NCBI GenBank assembly: GCA_021816665.1
Contig: JAKAXI010000043.1
Span: forward strand, 1 to 10,385
From: Bacillota bacterium
GTDB taxonomy: Bacteria > Bacillota > Bacilli > Alicyclobacillales > Alicyclobacillaceae
DNA length: 10,385 nucleotides
Direction of reading: 5' to 3'
Position 1 is the first letter of the stretch. Each line of letters begins with the position of its first letter. The translations under genes and the position numbers were made by a program. The notes under the pieces were generated by a model. That model was not told the DNA's origin, did not search any database, and was given only the letters and a program-made list of their open reading frames with translations. Positions 1-7,733 of the stretch are shown here, piece by piece.

Positions 1-1119
1 CTCACATTTGTTGGGATCATCATGACGTCCACCGTACTGGACCGCATGGGCTTCTTCGAGTGGGCGGCTCTCAAAATGGCGCACGCGGCTAACGGTGACG
101 GGCGCCGCGTCTTTTTCTACGTCACGCTGCTTGGCGCCATGGTCTCCGCGTTCTTTTCCAACGACGGTGCAGCTTTAATCCTGACGCCGATAGTCCTTGA
201 GAAGGTTCGCCTGCTGAAGTTTGACGCCAAGAGGACACTGCCGTTTATTATCGCGAGCGGTTTTGTCGCGGACACTACGTCACTCCCGCTCATTGTCAGC
301 AACCTCGTGAACATTGTCTCAGCTGATTTTTTTCACGTCGGCTTTGTCAGTTACGCCGTGCACATGGTGGTGCCAGACTTGTTCTCGCTCATCGCTAGCG
401 TCATGGTTTTGTACCTGTTTTTTTGGAAGGACATCCCCCGCGTTTACGACCCCGTGGACTTGCCGGAGGCGTCAGAGTCGATCGCGGATTTACGCATGTT
501 TCGCTGGACGTGGGTGCTGCTCGCTTTGCTCATGGCGGGTTACATTCTCACTGAAGTGCTGCACATCCCTGTCTCGGTTGTCGCTGGCGTCATTGCGATG
601 GGGTTTCTCGTTTTGGGCCAAAGATACCGGGTTGTTCGTTCATGGACGGTCGTCAAAGGCGCCCCGTGGTCGATTGTGTTTTTCTCGATCGGTATGTACG
701 TTGTCGTCTACGGGTTGCGCGATGCAGGTCTCATTCATTTGCTTGGGGGCTGGATTCGCTGGAGTACTGGCGGTGGCCTGTTTGCAGCAACCTTGGCGAC
801 CGGATACCTCGCCGCGCTTCTGTCAAACGTCATGAATAACCTGCCGGCCGTCATGGTCGGCGCCCTGTCGGTGCACGCTGCTGGTGTGACGGGTGCGATG
901 CACCAAGCCCTCATCTACGCCAATGTGATTGGATGCGACTTAGGGCCCAAAATCACCCCGCTCGGCTCACTCGCGACGCTGCTCTGGCTGCACATTTTAA
1001 GCCAGAGAGGTGTGACCATTTCGTGGCGACAGTATGTCAAAAGCGGGTTCATTTTGACGATCCCGACGTTGTTTATAACACTTTCCGGACTCTACCTGTG
1101 GCTGTCCTTCGTCGGCTGA
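1..1119 (+). CDS. arsB: Arsenite efflux membrane protein ArsB, 5' end outside the window
   Basis: Integral membrane carrier that exports arsenite (and antimonite) from the cytoplasm, alone or driven by an ArsA ATPase. The reading frame is open from the first base, so about the first 55-60 residues of a protein that is usually about 430 aa lie upstream; 372 codons are visible. The frame carries the characteristic ArsB blocks: FFSNDGAALILTPIV, the ADTTSLPLIVSNLVNIVSAD helix-loop, GAPWSIVFFSIGMYVVVYGLR, the LLSNVMNNLPAVMVGALS segment, and near the C-terminus NVIGCDLGPKITPLGSLATL. Hydrophobic helices occupy nearly the whole length. The first internal ATG at position 22 lies inside a conserved helix and is not the true start. 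No arsR or arsC is visible here; if present they lie upstream. The gene converges on glnS 52 nt away. Identity is very secure from the motifs; transport specificity is inferred from the family. Confidence 0.93.
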   Translation, partial: LTFVGIIMTSTVLDRMGFFEWAALKMAHAANGDGRRVFFYVTLLGAMVSAFFSNDGAALILTPIVLEKVRLLKFDAKRTLPFIIASGFVADTTSLPLIVSNLVNIVSADFFHVGFVSYAVHMVVPDLFSLIASVMVLYLFFWKDIPRVYDPVDLPEASESIADLRMFRWTWVLLALLMAGYILTEVLHIPVSVVAGVIAMGFLVLGQRYRVVRSWTVVKGAPWSIVFFSIGMYVVVYGLRDAGLIHLLGGWIRWSTGGGLFAATLATGYLAALLSNVMNNLPAVMVGALSVHAAGVTGAMHQALIYANVIGCDLGPKITPLGSLATLLWLHILSQRGVTISWRQYVKSGFILTIPTLFITLSGLYLWLSFVG

Positions 1120-1131
1120 CAGCACAGCAAA

Positions 1132-1156
1132 ACGGCCTGCCACTCTGGCAGACCGT
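1132..1156 (-). terminator. Rho-independent terminator of glnS
   Basis: A 10-bp inverted repeat (1132-1141 with 1147-1156, 5-nt loop) lies between the convergent arsB and glnS stops. Read on the minus strand, one position is a U-G wobble and the stem is followed by TTTTGCTG, giving a plausible intrinsic terminator about 15 nt after the glnS stop. Read on the plus strand, the same position is a C-A mismatch and no T-run follows, so it is a poor terminator for arsB. Confidence 0.6.
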
Positions 1157-1171
1157 CGGAACCGCTTTAGT

Positions 1172-2845
1172 TCACTTCTGAGGTTCTACTTTGAATGAAC
1201 TCTTCAGTGACACAATCAAGTTAAACACCTTGTGCTCTGGCGTGGTGTCCTTCGGGTCGACGTTAAAGAAGCCCTGGCGGACGAACTGGAACTTCTCTCC
1301 GGCGACCGCGTCTTTCAGGTCGACACCGATGTAGCCGTTGCAAACTTGCAGAGACTCTGGGTTGATTTGCGCCTCGAGGGGAGCCTCCGGGTCAAACTCG
1401 CCTTGCAGCAGTGGCTCGTACAGGCGGACCTCCGCTGGGATCGCGGTGGCTGCATCGACCCAATGAATCGTCCCCTTCACTTTGCGTGCCGTGAACCCGC
1501 TGCCGCTCTTGGTCTCCGGGTCGTATGTGCAGCGCACCTCGACTACTTCTCCCTGATCGTCCTTGACGACTTCCTGACAAGTCACAAAATACGCGTCCTT
1601 CAGCCGCACTTCGTTGCCGGGGTAGAGGCGGTGGTACTTCGGCGGTGGAACCTCCATGAAATCCTCTTGTTCGATGTAGAGCTCGCGCGAGAATGGCACT
1701 TGCTTCTTGCCAAGTTCGGGGCGTTCCGGGTTAATCGTCACCTCAAGCATTTCCGTCTGCCCCTCTGGGTAGTTCGTGATTACCAGCTTCAGTGGGCGCA
1801 ACACGGCCGAAGTCCGCGGCGCGCGCAAGTTCAGGTCCTGCCGCGCGTGGTGCTCGAGCAGCTTGTAATCGACTTCGCCGCCAGCGACCGTGACACCGAG
1901 TTCGGTGATGAAGGAGCGGATCGCTTCCGGTGTAAACCCGCGTCGCCGGAAACCGGAGATGGTGGGCATTCGCGGGTCGTCCCAGCCGTCAACGAGCCCT
2001 TCGTCAACGAGTTTCTTCAAGTGGCGCTTGCTCATCACGGTGTCAGTGAGGTTCAACCGTCCGAATTCATATTGGTGTGGCACGTTCGGCATTTCACACT
2101 CACGGACCACCCAGTCGTACAGCGGGCGCTGGTCCTTAAACTCGAGCGTGCACAACGAGTGCGTGACGCCTTCGATGGCGTCCTCGAGTGGGTGTGCGTA
2201 GGCGTACATCGGGTAGATGCACCATTTGTCGCCTGTGTTGTGGTGTACTGCGTGAGAGATCCGGTACAGCACCGGATCGCGGAGGTTCAGGTTCGGTGAC
2301 GCCATGTCGATCTTCGCCCGCAACACGTGCGTGCCGTCTGCGAATTCACCTGCGCGCATGCGCGCAAACAGGTCCAGGTTCTCCTCGACGCTACGGTCGC
2401 GGTGTGGGCTGTTCTGCCCAGGCGAGGTCAGGGTGCCGCGACTTTCACGGACCTGATCGGCAGACTGGTCGTCGACATAGGCCATGCCTTTTTTTATCAA
2501 GAGCAAAGCCCGCTCGTACATCTCTTCGAAGTAGTCGGAGGCGAAGCACAGCCCGTCCCATTGGAAACCGAGCCACGCCACATCCTCTTGGATGGCTTTA
2601 ACGTACTCACTGTCTTCCTTGAGTGGGTTCGTATCGTCAAAGCGCAGGTTGGTCCGGCCGCCGAAGTCGCCGGCGATACCGAAGTTGATGCAGATGGATT
2701 TGGCGTGTCCAATGTGCAGGTAGCCGTTTGGCTCTGGCGGGAACCGGGTCACCACTTCCTTGACGCGGTTCTCGGACAAGTCCTCGCGGACAATGTCGCG
2801 AATAAAGTCTGATGCGCTGGCTGTCGTCTCCGGTGTTTGCTCCAT
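1172..2845 (-). CDS. glnS: Glutaminyl-tRNA synthetase (GlnRS)
   Basis: Class I aminoacyl-tRNA synthetase that charges tRNA-Gln with glutamine using ATP, in the cytoplasm. At 557 aa it matches the length of the E. coli type enzyme and has no appended YqeY domain. The Rossmann-fold signature [13 protein letters not shown] is at residues 35-47 and the KMSKS equivalent is VMSKR around 270-274. The blocks [66 protein letters not shown] and the C-terminal KVKGTIHWV and INPESL are all GlnRS-like rather than GluRS-like. I chose the ATG at 2845 because GGAAGG sits 9 nt upstream; an in-frame TTG three codons earlier would leave no room for that site. The leader is short and shows no T-box. Many Bacilli lack GlnRS and make Gln-tRNA by transamidation, so the gene may have been acquired laterally; that last point is inference. 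Confidence 0.95.
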   Translation of the reverse strand: MEQTPETTASASDFIRDIVREDLSENRVKEVVTRFPPEPNGYLHIGHAKSICINFGIAGDFGGRTNLRFDDTNPLKEDSEYVKAIQEDVAWLGFQWDGLCFASDYFEEMYERALLLIKKGMAYVDDQSADQVRESRGTLTSPGQNSPHRDRSVEENLDLFARMRAGEFADGTHVLRAKIDMASPNLNLRDPVLYRISHAVHHNTGDKWCIYPMYAYAHPLEDAIEGVTHSLCTLEFKDQRPLYDWVVRECEMPNVPHQYEFGRLNLTDTVMSKRHLKKLVDEGLVDGWDDPRMPTISGFRRRGFTPEAIRSFITELGVTVAGGEVDYKLLEHHARQDLNLRAPRTSAVLRPLKLVITNYPEGQTEMLEVTINPERPELGKKQVPFSRELYIEQEDFMEVPPPKYHRLYPGNEVRLKDAYFVTCQEVVKDDQGEVVEVRCTYDPETKSGSGFTARKVKGTIHWVDAATAIPAEVRLYEPLLQGEFDPEAPLEAQINPESLQVCNGYIGVDLKDAVAGEKFQFVRQGFFNVDPKDTTPEHKVFNLIVSLKSSFKVEPQK

Positions 2846-2899
2846 ACATTCCAACCTTCCGTGAAATCGGATCTCGGGTTACCCAGTTGTCCTTTCGCC

Positions 2900-2930
2900 A
2901 TTATAACAAACCTCTTTGCAGCGCCTGCAA
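2900..2930 (-). promoter_or_regulatory. glnS promoter with extended -10
   Basis: On the minus strand a perfect TATAAT (2905-2900) is preceded by TG one base upstream (2908-2907), giving an extended -10. A TTGCAG at 2930-2925 could serve as a -35 with a long 19-nt spacer. Transcription would start about 45-50 nt before the glnS ATG. Confidence 0.55.
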
Positions 2931-2995
2931 TCTCTGACTGTACAGCAACATCGTTTGGCTATCGGTTCTTGGCGAGTGTCCAATATTTCCCTCGC

Positions 2996-3006
2996 TGATA
3001 TATACT
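2996..3006 (+). promoter_or_regulatory. Candidate -10 region for the DUF2339 gene
   Basis: TGATATATACT contains a TG-extended TATATA and an overlapping TATACT, about 35-40 nt before the likely start codon. No convincing -35 hexamer lies at the usual distance, so this is only a candidate. It would make a divergent promoter pair with glnS. Confidence 0.3.
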
Positions 3007-3040
3007 GAGTTCTACAAGGCGGAGTTTAGAGGTGGAAGCC

Positions 3041-4610
3041 ATGGACGAGACCGACCAGTCACTGGAAGTGATTGTGCAGAGACTCGCGAAACTGGAGGCG
3101 AAGGTCGCAGCCTTCGAGGCGAAGTACGGCTCACTTGACGCCCCCAGGGGAACAGTTTCTGACCGCACAACGACCGAACCGGCGTATCCGCTGATGTCTT
3201 CGGTACAGCCACTGGAGCGCAGTACGGTTGATTGGGAGCGAGTCGGCCGGGTCTGGTTACCGATCGCCTTCATTATCGCGATCCTGATGGGTGTCGCCTT
3301 CCTGTTTGACGCTGCCGTCAAGGCTGGGTTGTTAAATCAGCAGGCGCGCCTCGCTGTGGGTTATGTCGGCAGCGCCGCGGTCTTGGTCGTTGGGGAGCTA
3401 CAACTTGCCCGCAGTCGACGGGTGCTTGGCGACATTCTGGTTGGCGCGAGTATCGCGATCATGCTCTTGACGACGTTCGCTGGAAACCACCTCTATCAGA
3501 TTTTGTCGACCCCTATAGCTGTTGTGCTAGGGTTGCTGTTCACTGCCGCCGGCGCTTACCTCGCGCGCCGGCACCGCTCACAAACGCTGGCCGTGATCGC
3601 GACCCTCGGTGGAAGTCTCATTGTGCTTATGCTGTCCACTCGCCCGGCCGATCCGGTGTTCGTCGCACTGTATGCCCTGGTCGTGTCGACTGGTTTTGTG
3701 TGGTTTTCCATGGCGCAGAAGTTTCGCGGCCTACCTGTTTGTGCGCCGTCCTGCAGCTGATGAACGCTACGCGATGTTCTACCCCAGCCTGGCCGCGACC
3801 GGACTGTGGTCACTCGCCCTGACACACGTCGAAGCAAGACTCGAGTTTTTGCTTCTCGGGATGGCCTATGTGGCTGTGGTTGCCTTCTTCTACCTTCGCA
3901 AACAAGCGCGAGACGGGCTGCACGTAGCAACCCTCGGGGCGCTGTTCGCGTTGGCGCTCTTTTTCGCCTATGCGCTACACGGTGAAAACCGTGTCTTGGC
4001 GTTCATCTTGGAGGCCTCAGTGGGTCTCCTCGCCGGTCTCTGGCTGCGACTTGGGGCACAAATGTGGATGTCGTGTCTGCTCTACGCAATTGCCTGGCTG
4101 CTCGTGTTTTCCGTTGCACCTGGTGGAACGCGTGTGTATCTGCTGTTTGGCAAGTTTGTCGGGGAGGACTTCGTGATCGACCTTTTGGCCACGGCCTCCG
4201 CAGTTGCCGTGGTTGCAATTGCCACAAGGCTGACCCGGGGCGAGGGGGAGCACGACAGGACCGCCAAGAGCGTCCTTCGATTCTTCTGGTGGTTCGCGCC
4301 AGGGGTGGTGATCCTGTTTCTCAGCAACGGCCTGCTCACGGTTCTGCAGGGCTTACACAGCGATCTGAAAATGCTCGCTGTCTCGTTCCTGTGGGCGATA
4401 CTTGCCGTTGGGCTCGTGATCGTCGGAGTTCGCCGTGACACGCGCCGCGAGCGCGTGATGGGTATTCTCTTGCTGTTCATCACCCTGGCAAAACTCGTCG
4501 CTGTTGACCTGCCGTTTGTGCCCGTCGTCCTGCGCGCAGTGTTGTTTATCGGCGTTGGCGCCATCGGCGTCTTTGCATCGCGTCTCTTTTACGGAATCCG
4601 AAAAAAGTGA
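3041..4610 (+). pseudogene. DUF2339 multi-pass membrane protein, split by a frameshift
   Basis: Member of the DUF2339 family of polytopic membrane proteins of unknown function. The 5' part (3041 to a TGA at 3758-3760, 239 codons) starts with a short coiled coil (about residues 6-29, QRLAKLEAKVAAFEAKYG) and a linker. The family-typical DWERVGRVWLPIAFIIAIL helix, further hydrophobic helices and a RHRSQTLAVIATLGG stretch follow. The 3' part continues the same architecture in another frame (open across 3609-4610), with many helices and a DUF2339-like C-terminus (VLRAVLFIGVGAIGVFASRL). Joined, they would give about 522 aa. Joining needs one base removed or two added near 3715-3757. The ATG at 3041 follows GAGGTG by 6 nt; a GTG at 3032 behind AAGGCGGAG is an alternative. 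Whether this is a real mutation or a sequencing error cannot be told from the sequence. Family assignment is secure; function is unknown. Confidence 0.8.
3707..3757 (+). other. Frameshift zone in the DUF2339 gene
   Basis: Frame 2 codes a good membrane helix up to about VVSTGFVWFS (to about 3711) and then turns into an unlikely RGLPVCAPSCS before the TGA. Frame 3 turns from a cysteine-rich unnatural sequence into AAYLFVRRPAADERYAM from about 3730. The switch therefore falls here. One TTTT run at the left of this zone, or the CGCGGCC at 3725-3731, are the likeliest places for a single extra base. There is no stop codon or slippery heptamer positioned like known programmed frameshifts. Confidence 0.6.
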
Positions 4611-4623
4611 GGGACATAAGGAA

Positions 4624-4652
4624 TTGCTTGTACCCTGGATGTACGCTAGGAT
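4624..4652 (+). promoter_or_regulatory. Possible promoter of the glycosyltransferase operon
   Basis: TTGCTT (4624-4629) and TAGGAT (4647-4652) are exactly 17 nt apart, in the 85-nt gap after the DUF2339 gene and 43 nt before the chosen start. Both hexamers are imperfect (3/6 and 4/6), so this is a weak candidate. No terminator is seen after the DUF2339 stop, and read-through is possible. Confidence 0.3.
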
Positions 4653-4695
4653 GAACGGGAAGTAACCAACACAAAGCGTGATGGAGGGGCCTTGG

Positions 4696-5919
4696 TTGTC
4701 GAAACGCGGTGCAGTTGCGAGCGGAGTCTCTTGGGACACCCTCGTCGGCTTAATTCTTGGCATTTTCGGCGTTCTCTACTTGTTTCACGTCTGGCCGAAC
4801 TCGGTGGTTTTCCAACTTTATGGGGACTCGGTGCATTACAACTTGTCCGCGCGCACCATGCTGACTAAACACTTCTACACTTATTGGGGATACGGGCCGG
4901 ACGCGCAGGTGACACCGGGATACCCATTGTTTTTAGTGGCGTGCTACTGGATTGCTGGCCATCTGTCAAAAAGTCCAAACGCAGGTATGCATCTGGCTTT
5001 TATCGTGCAGCTGTTGCTGATGGCGTTCACCGCGAGCACCCTGTACTGGATTAGCCGGCGCGCACTCAACCGCGTCTACGCCGCCATTGTCGGACTGATA
5101 TGGATTCTTTACCCAACTACGCACGGAGCCTATGGGCAAATCCTTACAGAGCCGGTATTTGTGCCTTTGCTCATCGGTTTTGTCTGGGTCCTCTTGATCG
5201 CGATGGAGAGGCAGAAGCGCAGTTGGTGGTTCGTCGCCGGGCTTGTGCTGGGCTTGGCGGGACTCGTGCGCCCGACAGTCTTTCCGCTCGTGGCGGCAGG
5301 CGCAATCGCACTGCTGATCAGTGTCTTCAAGTCGCAAGCTGATCGCGTTGTTGCCGTGTTCACGCGCAACTTCATCAGCTTTATCGTGCACGTCGTGGGT
5401 TATCTGATCCCACTTGTACCGTGGTGGATTCGAAACTACGTAGCGCTTCATCGAATCTTGCTCACTGACACAGACGCAGGCAACCCGCTCATGTTCGGTG
5501 CGGACCCGAACTTTGCGCATGACCCGAACCTTGGCCGTGGCTTGACACCTGCACAGCAGGAGAAGTTGGGGATTCACATGGCTGAGCGCGGTTTTGCGAC
5601 GCACCCGCTCGCTGAGCTGAAATGGTACACGCTCGACAAATTAGGTCTATTGTTCGGGAAGCCGTGGTTGGTCACAAGCCCGCTCGTCGTGTACGCTCAG
5701 CCAGTATTGGTTGTGATCGGCAGCATCGGCTTGCTGATGCTGTTCTGGCACAAAGGGCTGCGCCTAGTGCCATGGCTGACACTGTACTTGCTCGTGACGC
5801 AGCTGCCGTTTTTGCCGCTGCCTCGCTACGCGTTTCCCATGATGCCGTTCCTTTTCATTGGGATTGGCGTTGTTCTCCAGTGGCTGGTTGGCGGTATTCT
5901 CCGTCGACGGCGTACATGA
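4696..5919 (+). CDS. GT-C family membrane glycosyltransferase (ArnT/PMT_2-like, GT39/GT83 type)
   Basis: Polytopic transferase expected to move a sugar from a polyprenyl-phosphate donor to an acceptor on the outer face of the membrane. Of 407 aa, most is hydrophobic. After a first helix (about residues 15-32) comes the extracytoplasmic loop with the acidic motif YGDSVHYNLSAR (Asp near 44) and the VTPGYPLFL motif near 72-80, both typical of this superfamily. GLVRPTVFPL (about 189-198) and the conserved VPWWIRNYV near 241-249 follow. I chose the TTG at 4696 because GGAGG lies 8 nt upstream of it; GTG 4678 and ATG 4681 are in frame but have no good binding site. It is the first gene of a three-gene set with a GT2 enzyme and a small SMR-like protein, which supports a lipid-linked donor. 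The sugar and the acceptor cannot be read from the sequence. It is slightly short for the family, but ends naturally. Confidence 0.82.
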   Translation: MSKRGAVASGVSWDTLVGLILGIFGVLYLFHVWPNSVVFQLYGDSVHYNLSARTMLTKHFYTYWGYGPDAQVTPGYPLFLVACYWIAGHLSKSPNAGMHLAFIVQLLLMAFTASTLYWISRRALNRVYAAIVGLIWILYPTTHGAYGQILTEPVFVPLLIGFVWVLLIAMERQKRSWWFVAGLVLGLAGLVRPTVFPLVAAGAIALLISVFKSQADRVVAVFTRNFISFIVHVVGYLIPLVPWWIRNYVALHRILLTDTDAGNPLMFGADPNFAHDPNLGRGLTPAQQEKLGIHMAERGFATHPLAELKWYTLDKLGLLFGKPWLVTSPLVVYAQPVLVVIGSIGLLMLFWHKGLRLVPWLTLYLLVTQLPFLPLPRYAFPMMPFLFIGIGVVLQWLVGGILRRRRT

Positions 5920-5954
5920 GCAGGACATTAGGCGTGAACGGAGGAGACAACCTC

Positions 5955-6932
5955 GTGATGGAGGCACAGAACCGGACGACAGGGCGAGTGCGCGATTACA
6001 CTGTCCGTGATACAGCGCGCCCGCATATTGCCGTTCTCGTTCCCTGTTACAACGAAGAGGCGACGATTGCGAAGGTAGTGCGAGATTTTCAACGCGAACT
6101 GCCAGAGGCCACGATCTTTGTCTACGACAACAACTCGAAGGACCGCACGGCTCAAATTGCGACCGATGCCGGGGCTGTCGTGCGCAAGGAGTATCGGCAG
6201 GGCAAAGGCAACGTGATCCGCTCGATGTTTCGCGACATTGACGCTGACATCTACGTCATGGTTGACGGCGACGACACCTATCCGGCGGAGTTCGTGCACG
6301 AACTGATTCAGGCTGTCGAGTCAGGCGTGGACATGGCGATTGGAGATCGGCTGTCAAACGGATCTTACTTTGAGGAAAACAAGCGCCCGATGCATGATGC
6401 CGGGAACCGCTTGGTGCGGGGGCTGATCAACCGACTGTTTCGCGCCAAGTTGCGCGACATCATGTCTGGATATCGGGTTTTCAGCCGTCGTTTTGTGAAG
6501 AACATGCCGGTTCTGAGCGAAGGCTTTGAGATTGAGACGGAGATGACACTGCACGCGCTCGACAAGCGTTTCTCGATCCGTGAAGTACCGATTGATTACC
6601 GCGACAGGCCCGAAGGCAGCGTGTCCAAGTTGAACACAGTTTCGGACGGATTTCGGGTCTTGAAGACGGTTTTTTGGATTTTCAAAGACTACAAGCCACT
6701 TTCCTTTTTCGGTCTCGTAGCGTTGATCTTCCTGCTGGCAGGACTCGCGGTCGGGATCCCGGTTGTGAGCGAGTTTTTGATGACTCAGAAAATCCACAAA
6801 ATCCCGTCCGCAATTCTCGCAGTGGGTCTGGTGCTCTTGTCAACCAACGCGTTGACCAGTGGGTTCATTCTCGACACTATCGTGAAGCAGCACCGCGACA
6901 TGTTCGAGCTGCGGCTAACTCAAGAGAGGTGA
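5955..6932 (+). CDS. GT2 glycosyltransferase, polyprenyl-phosphate sugar synthase-like, with C-terminal membrane anchor
   Basis: Probably transfers a sugar from a nucleotide donor to undecaprenyl phosphate at the cytoplasmic face, like DPM1, GtrB, CsbB or ArnC. The GT-A fold is complete: VLVPCYNEE at residues 27-35, YDNNSKDRT at 57-65, the metal/donor motif MVDGDDTYP at 102-110, DIMSGYRVFSRR at 168-179 and the EGFEIETEM block at 189-197. YRDRPEGSVSKL (215-226) then leads into KPLSFFG and two hydrophobic helices at about 249-272 and 285-306. The total is 325 aa. The GTG at 5955 has GGAGGAG 8 nt upstream. An ATG at 5916 that overlaps the previous stop as ATGA is in frame but lacks a binding site; it would add 13 residues. 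The frame stays open far upstream, but that part is only the shadow of the preceding gene. The product's sugar is unknown. Confidence 0.88.
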   Translation: MMEAQNRTTGRVRDYTVRDTARPHIAVLVPCYNEEATIAKVVRDFQRELPEATIFVYDNNSKDRTAQIATDAGAVVRKEYRQGKGNVIRSMFRDIDADIYVMVDGDDTYPAEFVHELIQAVESGVDMAIGDRLSNGSYFEENKRPMHDAGNRLVRGLINRLFRAKLRDIMSGYRVFSRRFVKNMPVLSEGFEIETEMTLHALDKRFSIREVPIDYRDRPEGSVSKLNTVSDGFRVLKTVFWIFKDYKPLSFFGLVALIFLLAGLAVGIPVVSEFLMTQKIHKIPSAILAVGLVLLSTNALTSGFILDTIVKQHRDMFELRLTQER

Positions 6933-6936
6933 ACAC

Positions 6937-7281
6937 GTGCTTAATTACCTGCTGATCGCACTTAACATTGTCCTCCTTGTAGCGGGGCAGACGCTGTGGA
7001 AACATGGAGTTGCCAAGTTGTCGCTGCACAGCATTTCCAGTGCGTTTTTGGCGCTCTTTTCACCCTGGATTTTCTCTGGCATTGTCCTCTACGCGCTCGC
7101 GACGGTGGTCTGGATTTACCTGCTCTCGAAGATGCCCATCAGTCTGTTGTACCCGCTCCAGAGCTTGGCGTACGTAGCGACCGTGGTGATTGCGATTTTC
7201 GTGTTTCACGAACACGTTTCGGCCTGGCGGTGGGCAGGTGTCGTCGTGATCATGTTTGGCGTCGCGCTGGTCGTGAAGTAA
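6937..7281 (+). CDS. Small four-helix EamA/SMR-family membrane protein (ArnE/ArnF-like)
   Basis: A 114-aa protein made of four membrane helices (about residues 1-20, 33-56, 64-86 and 92-113) with a conserved SMR/EamA core: MPISLLYPLQSLAYVATVV in helix 3, then FHEHVSAWRWAGVVVIMFGV. The length and the loop resemble the ArnE/ArnF subunits that flip undecaprenyl-phosphate-aminoarabinose, and other small multidrug-resistance relatives. It starts with GTG 4 nt after the GT2 stop, behind AGAGAGGTGA that overlaps that stop, so translation is likely coupled. Its place directly after a polyprenyl-phosphate sugar synthase-like gene makes a lipid-carrier flippase role more likely than drug efflux; this is inference. 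Such proteins usually work as dimers, and only one copy is present here, so a homodimer or a partner elsewhere would be needed. Confidence 0.82.
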   Translation: MLNYLLIALNIVLLVAGQTLWKHGVAKLSLHSISSAFLALFSPWIFSGIVLYALATVVWIYLLSKMPISLLYPLQSLAYVATVVIAIFVFHEHVSAWRWAGVVVIMFGVALVVK

Positions 7282-7329
7282 CGCAAAACCTTTCCTCCAA
7301 GTTGTTCACCTGTTCCCTCAATTTACCGT

Positions 7330-7335
7330 TATAAT
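7330..7335 (+). promoter_or_regulatory. Isolated TATAAT -10-like hexamer
   Basis: A perfect TATAAT follows the end of the glycosylation genes, but the nearest -35-like sequences (TTGTTC, 22 nt; TTCACC, 19 nt) are badly spaced. A strong GGAAGGAG at 7389-7396 lies downstream, yet no start codon sits at a usable distance. This may be what is left of the control region of a lost gene. A short near-palindrome, ATTGTATCAAT, overlaps it immediately downstream. Confidence 0.25.
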
Positions 7336-7419
7336 TGTATCAATCGGCTTCAATGTATCGACTGTCCGGTAGGTAGGTAGACGTTCTCGGAAGGAGTGCA
7401 GACATCCAAACCCTGTCCA

Positions 7420-7733
7420 GAACGCGAATTGGCTGCAGCACAGAGCGCATCGGTGTATCGACGCATGGGGACCTGTACGCAGGCTTTCGGGGGCTTGACC
7501 ACTTGGTTGATTGACGTGATTAACGTAGCAACGGGGAACCTGGACCGACCCGGAGGGCCTATGTTCCCCTTGCGGCGGCGGGATCTCAAAATGCAAGTGG
7601 CGGACGTTCTGGTTAGACCCTGCGCATTGGCCGCTTTCAGAGCCGCGTGCGCGGGTTAAACGAAGTGCTGGGTGAACTCCCGGTAGCAGCTCTGGCTGAA
7701 GAGATGGACGTGCCTGGTGAAGGCCAGATTCGG
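7420..7733 (+). pseudogene. Remnant of a molybdopterin (bis-MGD) oxidoreductase gene, internal fragment
   Basis: A frameshifted fragment of the large subunit of a Mo/W bis-MGD oxidoreductase (formate dehydrogenase/nitrate reductase superfamily). In the first frame (about 7420-7620) it reads ELAAAQSASVYRRMGTCTQ and then WLIDVINVATGNLDRPGG PMFP. This is the family block in which a T-Q pair is followed by a helix and the TGNLDRPGG cofactor-side motif. About 7629 onward, in another frame, it continues GRFQSRVRGLNEVLGEL and PVAALAEEMDVPGEGQIR, which in intact relatives precedes the AGNPV motif. Recognition stops abruptly after 7733, so the 3' half is gone. The 5' part with the Fe-S cysteines is also absent; an intact gene would be about 2.1-2.3 kb. 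It therefore cannot make a working enzyme. Which member of the superfamily it came from cannot be settled. Confidence 0.72.

Noticed and set aside
1232..2299. Long open frame on + antisense to glnS
   Set aside because: It lies wholly opposite a clear glnS, has no binding site or known motif, and is the usual by-product of a GC-rich gene.
2846..3040. Possible T-box leader for glnS
   Set aside because: The predicted leader is only about 50 nt and shows no T-box sequence or terminator-antiterminator pair.
5622..5954. Open frame extending the GT2 gene about 110 codons upstream
   Set aside because: It overlaps the GT-C gene in another frame, has low-complexity shadow composition, and the conserved GT2 fold begins only after 6020. 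A strong binding site precedes GTG 5955.
7368..7380. (GGTA)3 tandem repeat
   Set aside because: Only three units in non-coding DNA; too short to support phase variation or a binding array.
7318..7596. Minus-strand open frames opposite the molybdoenzyme remnant
   Set aside because: No binding site or family motif; the plus strand explains the sequence better.
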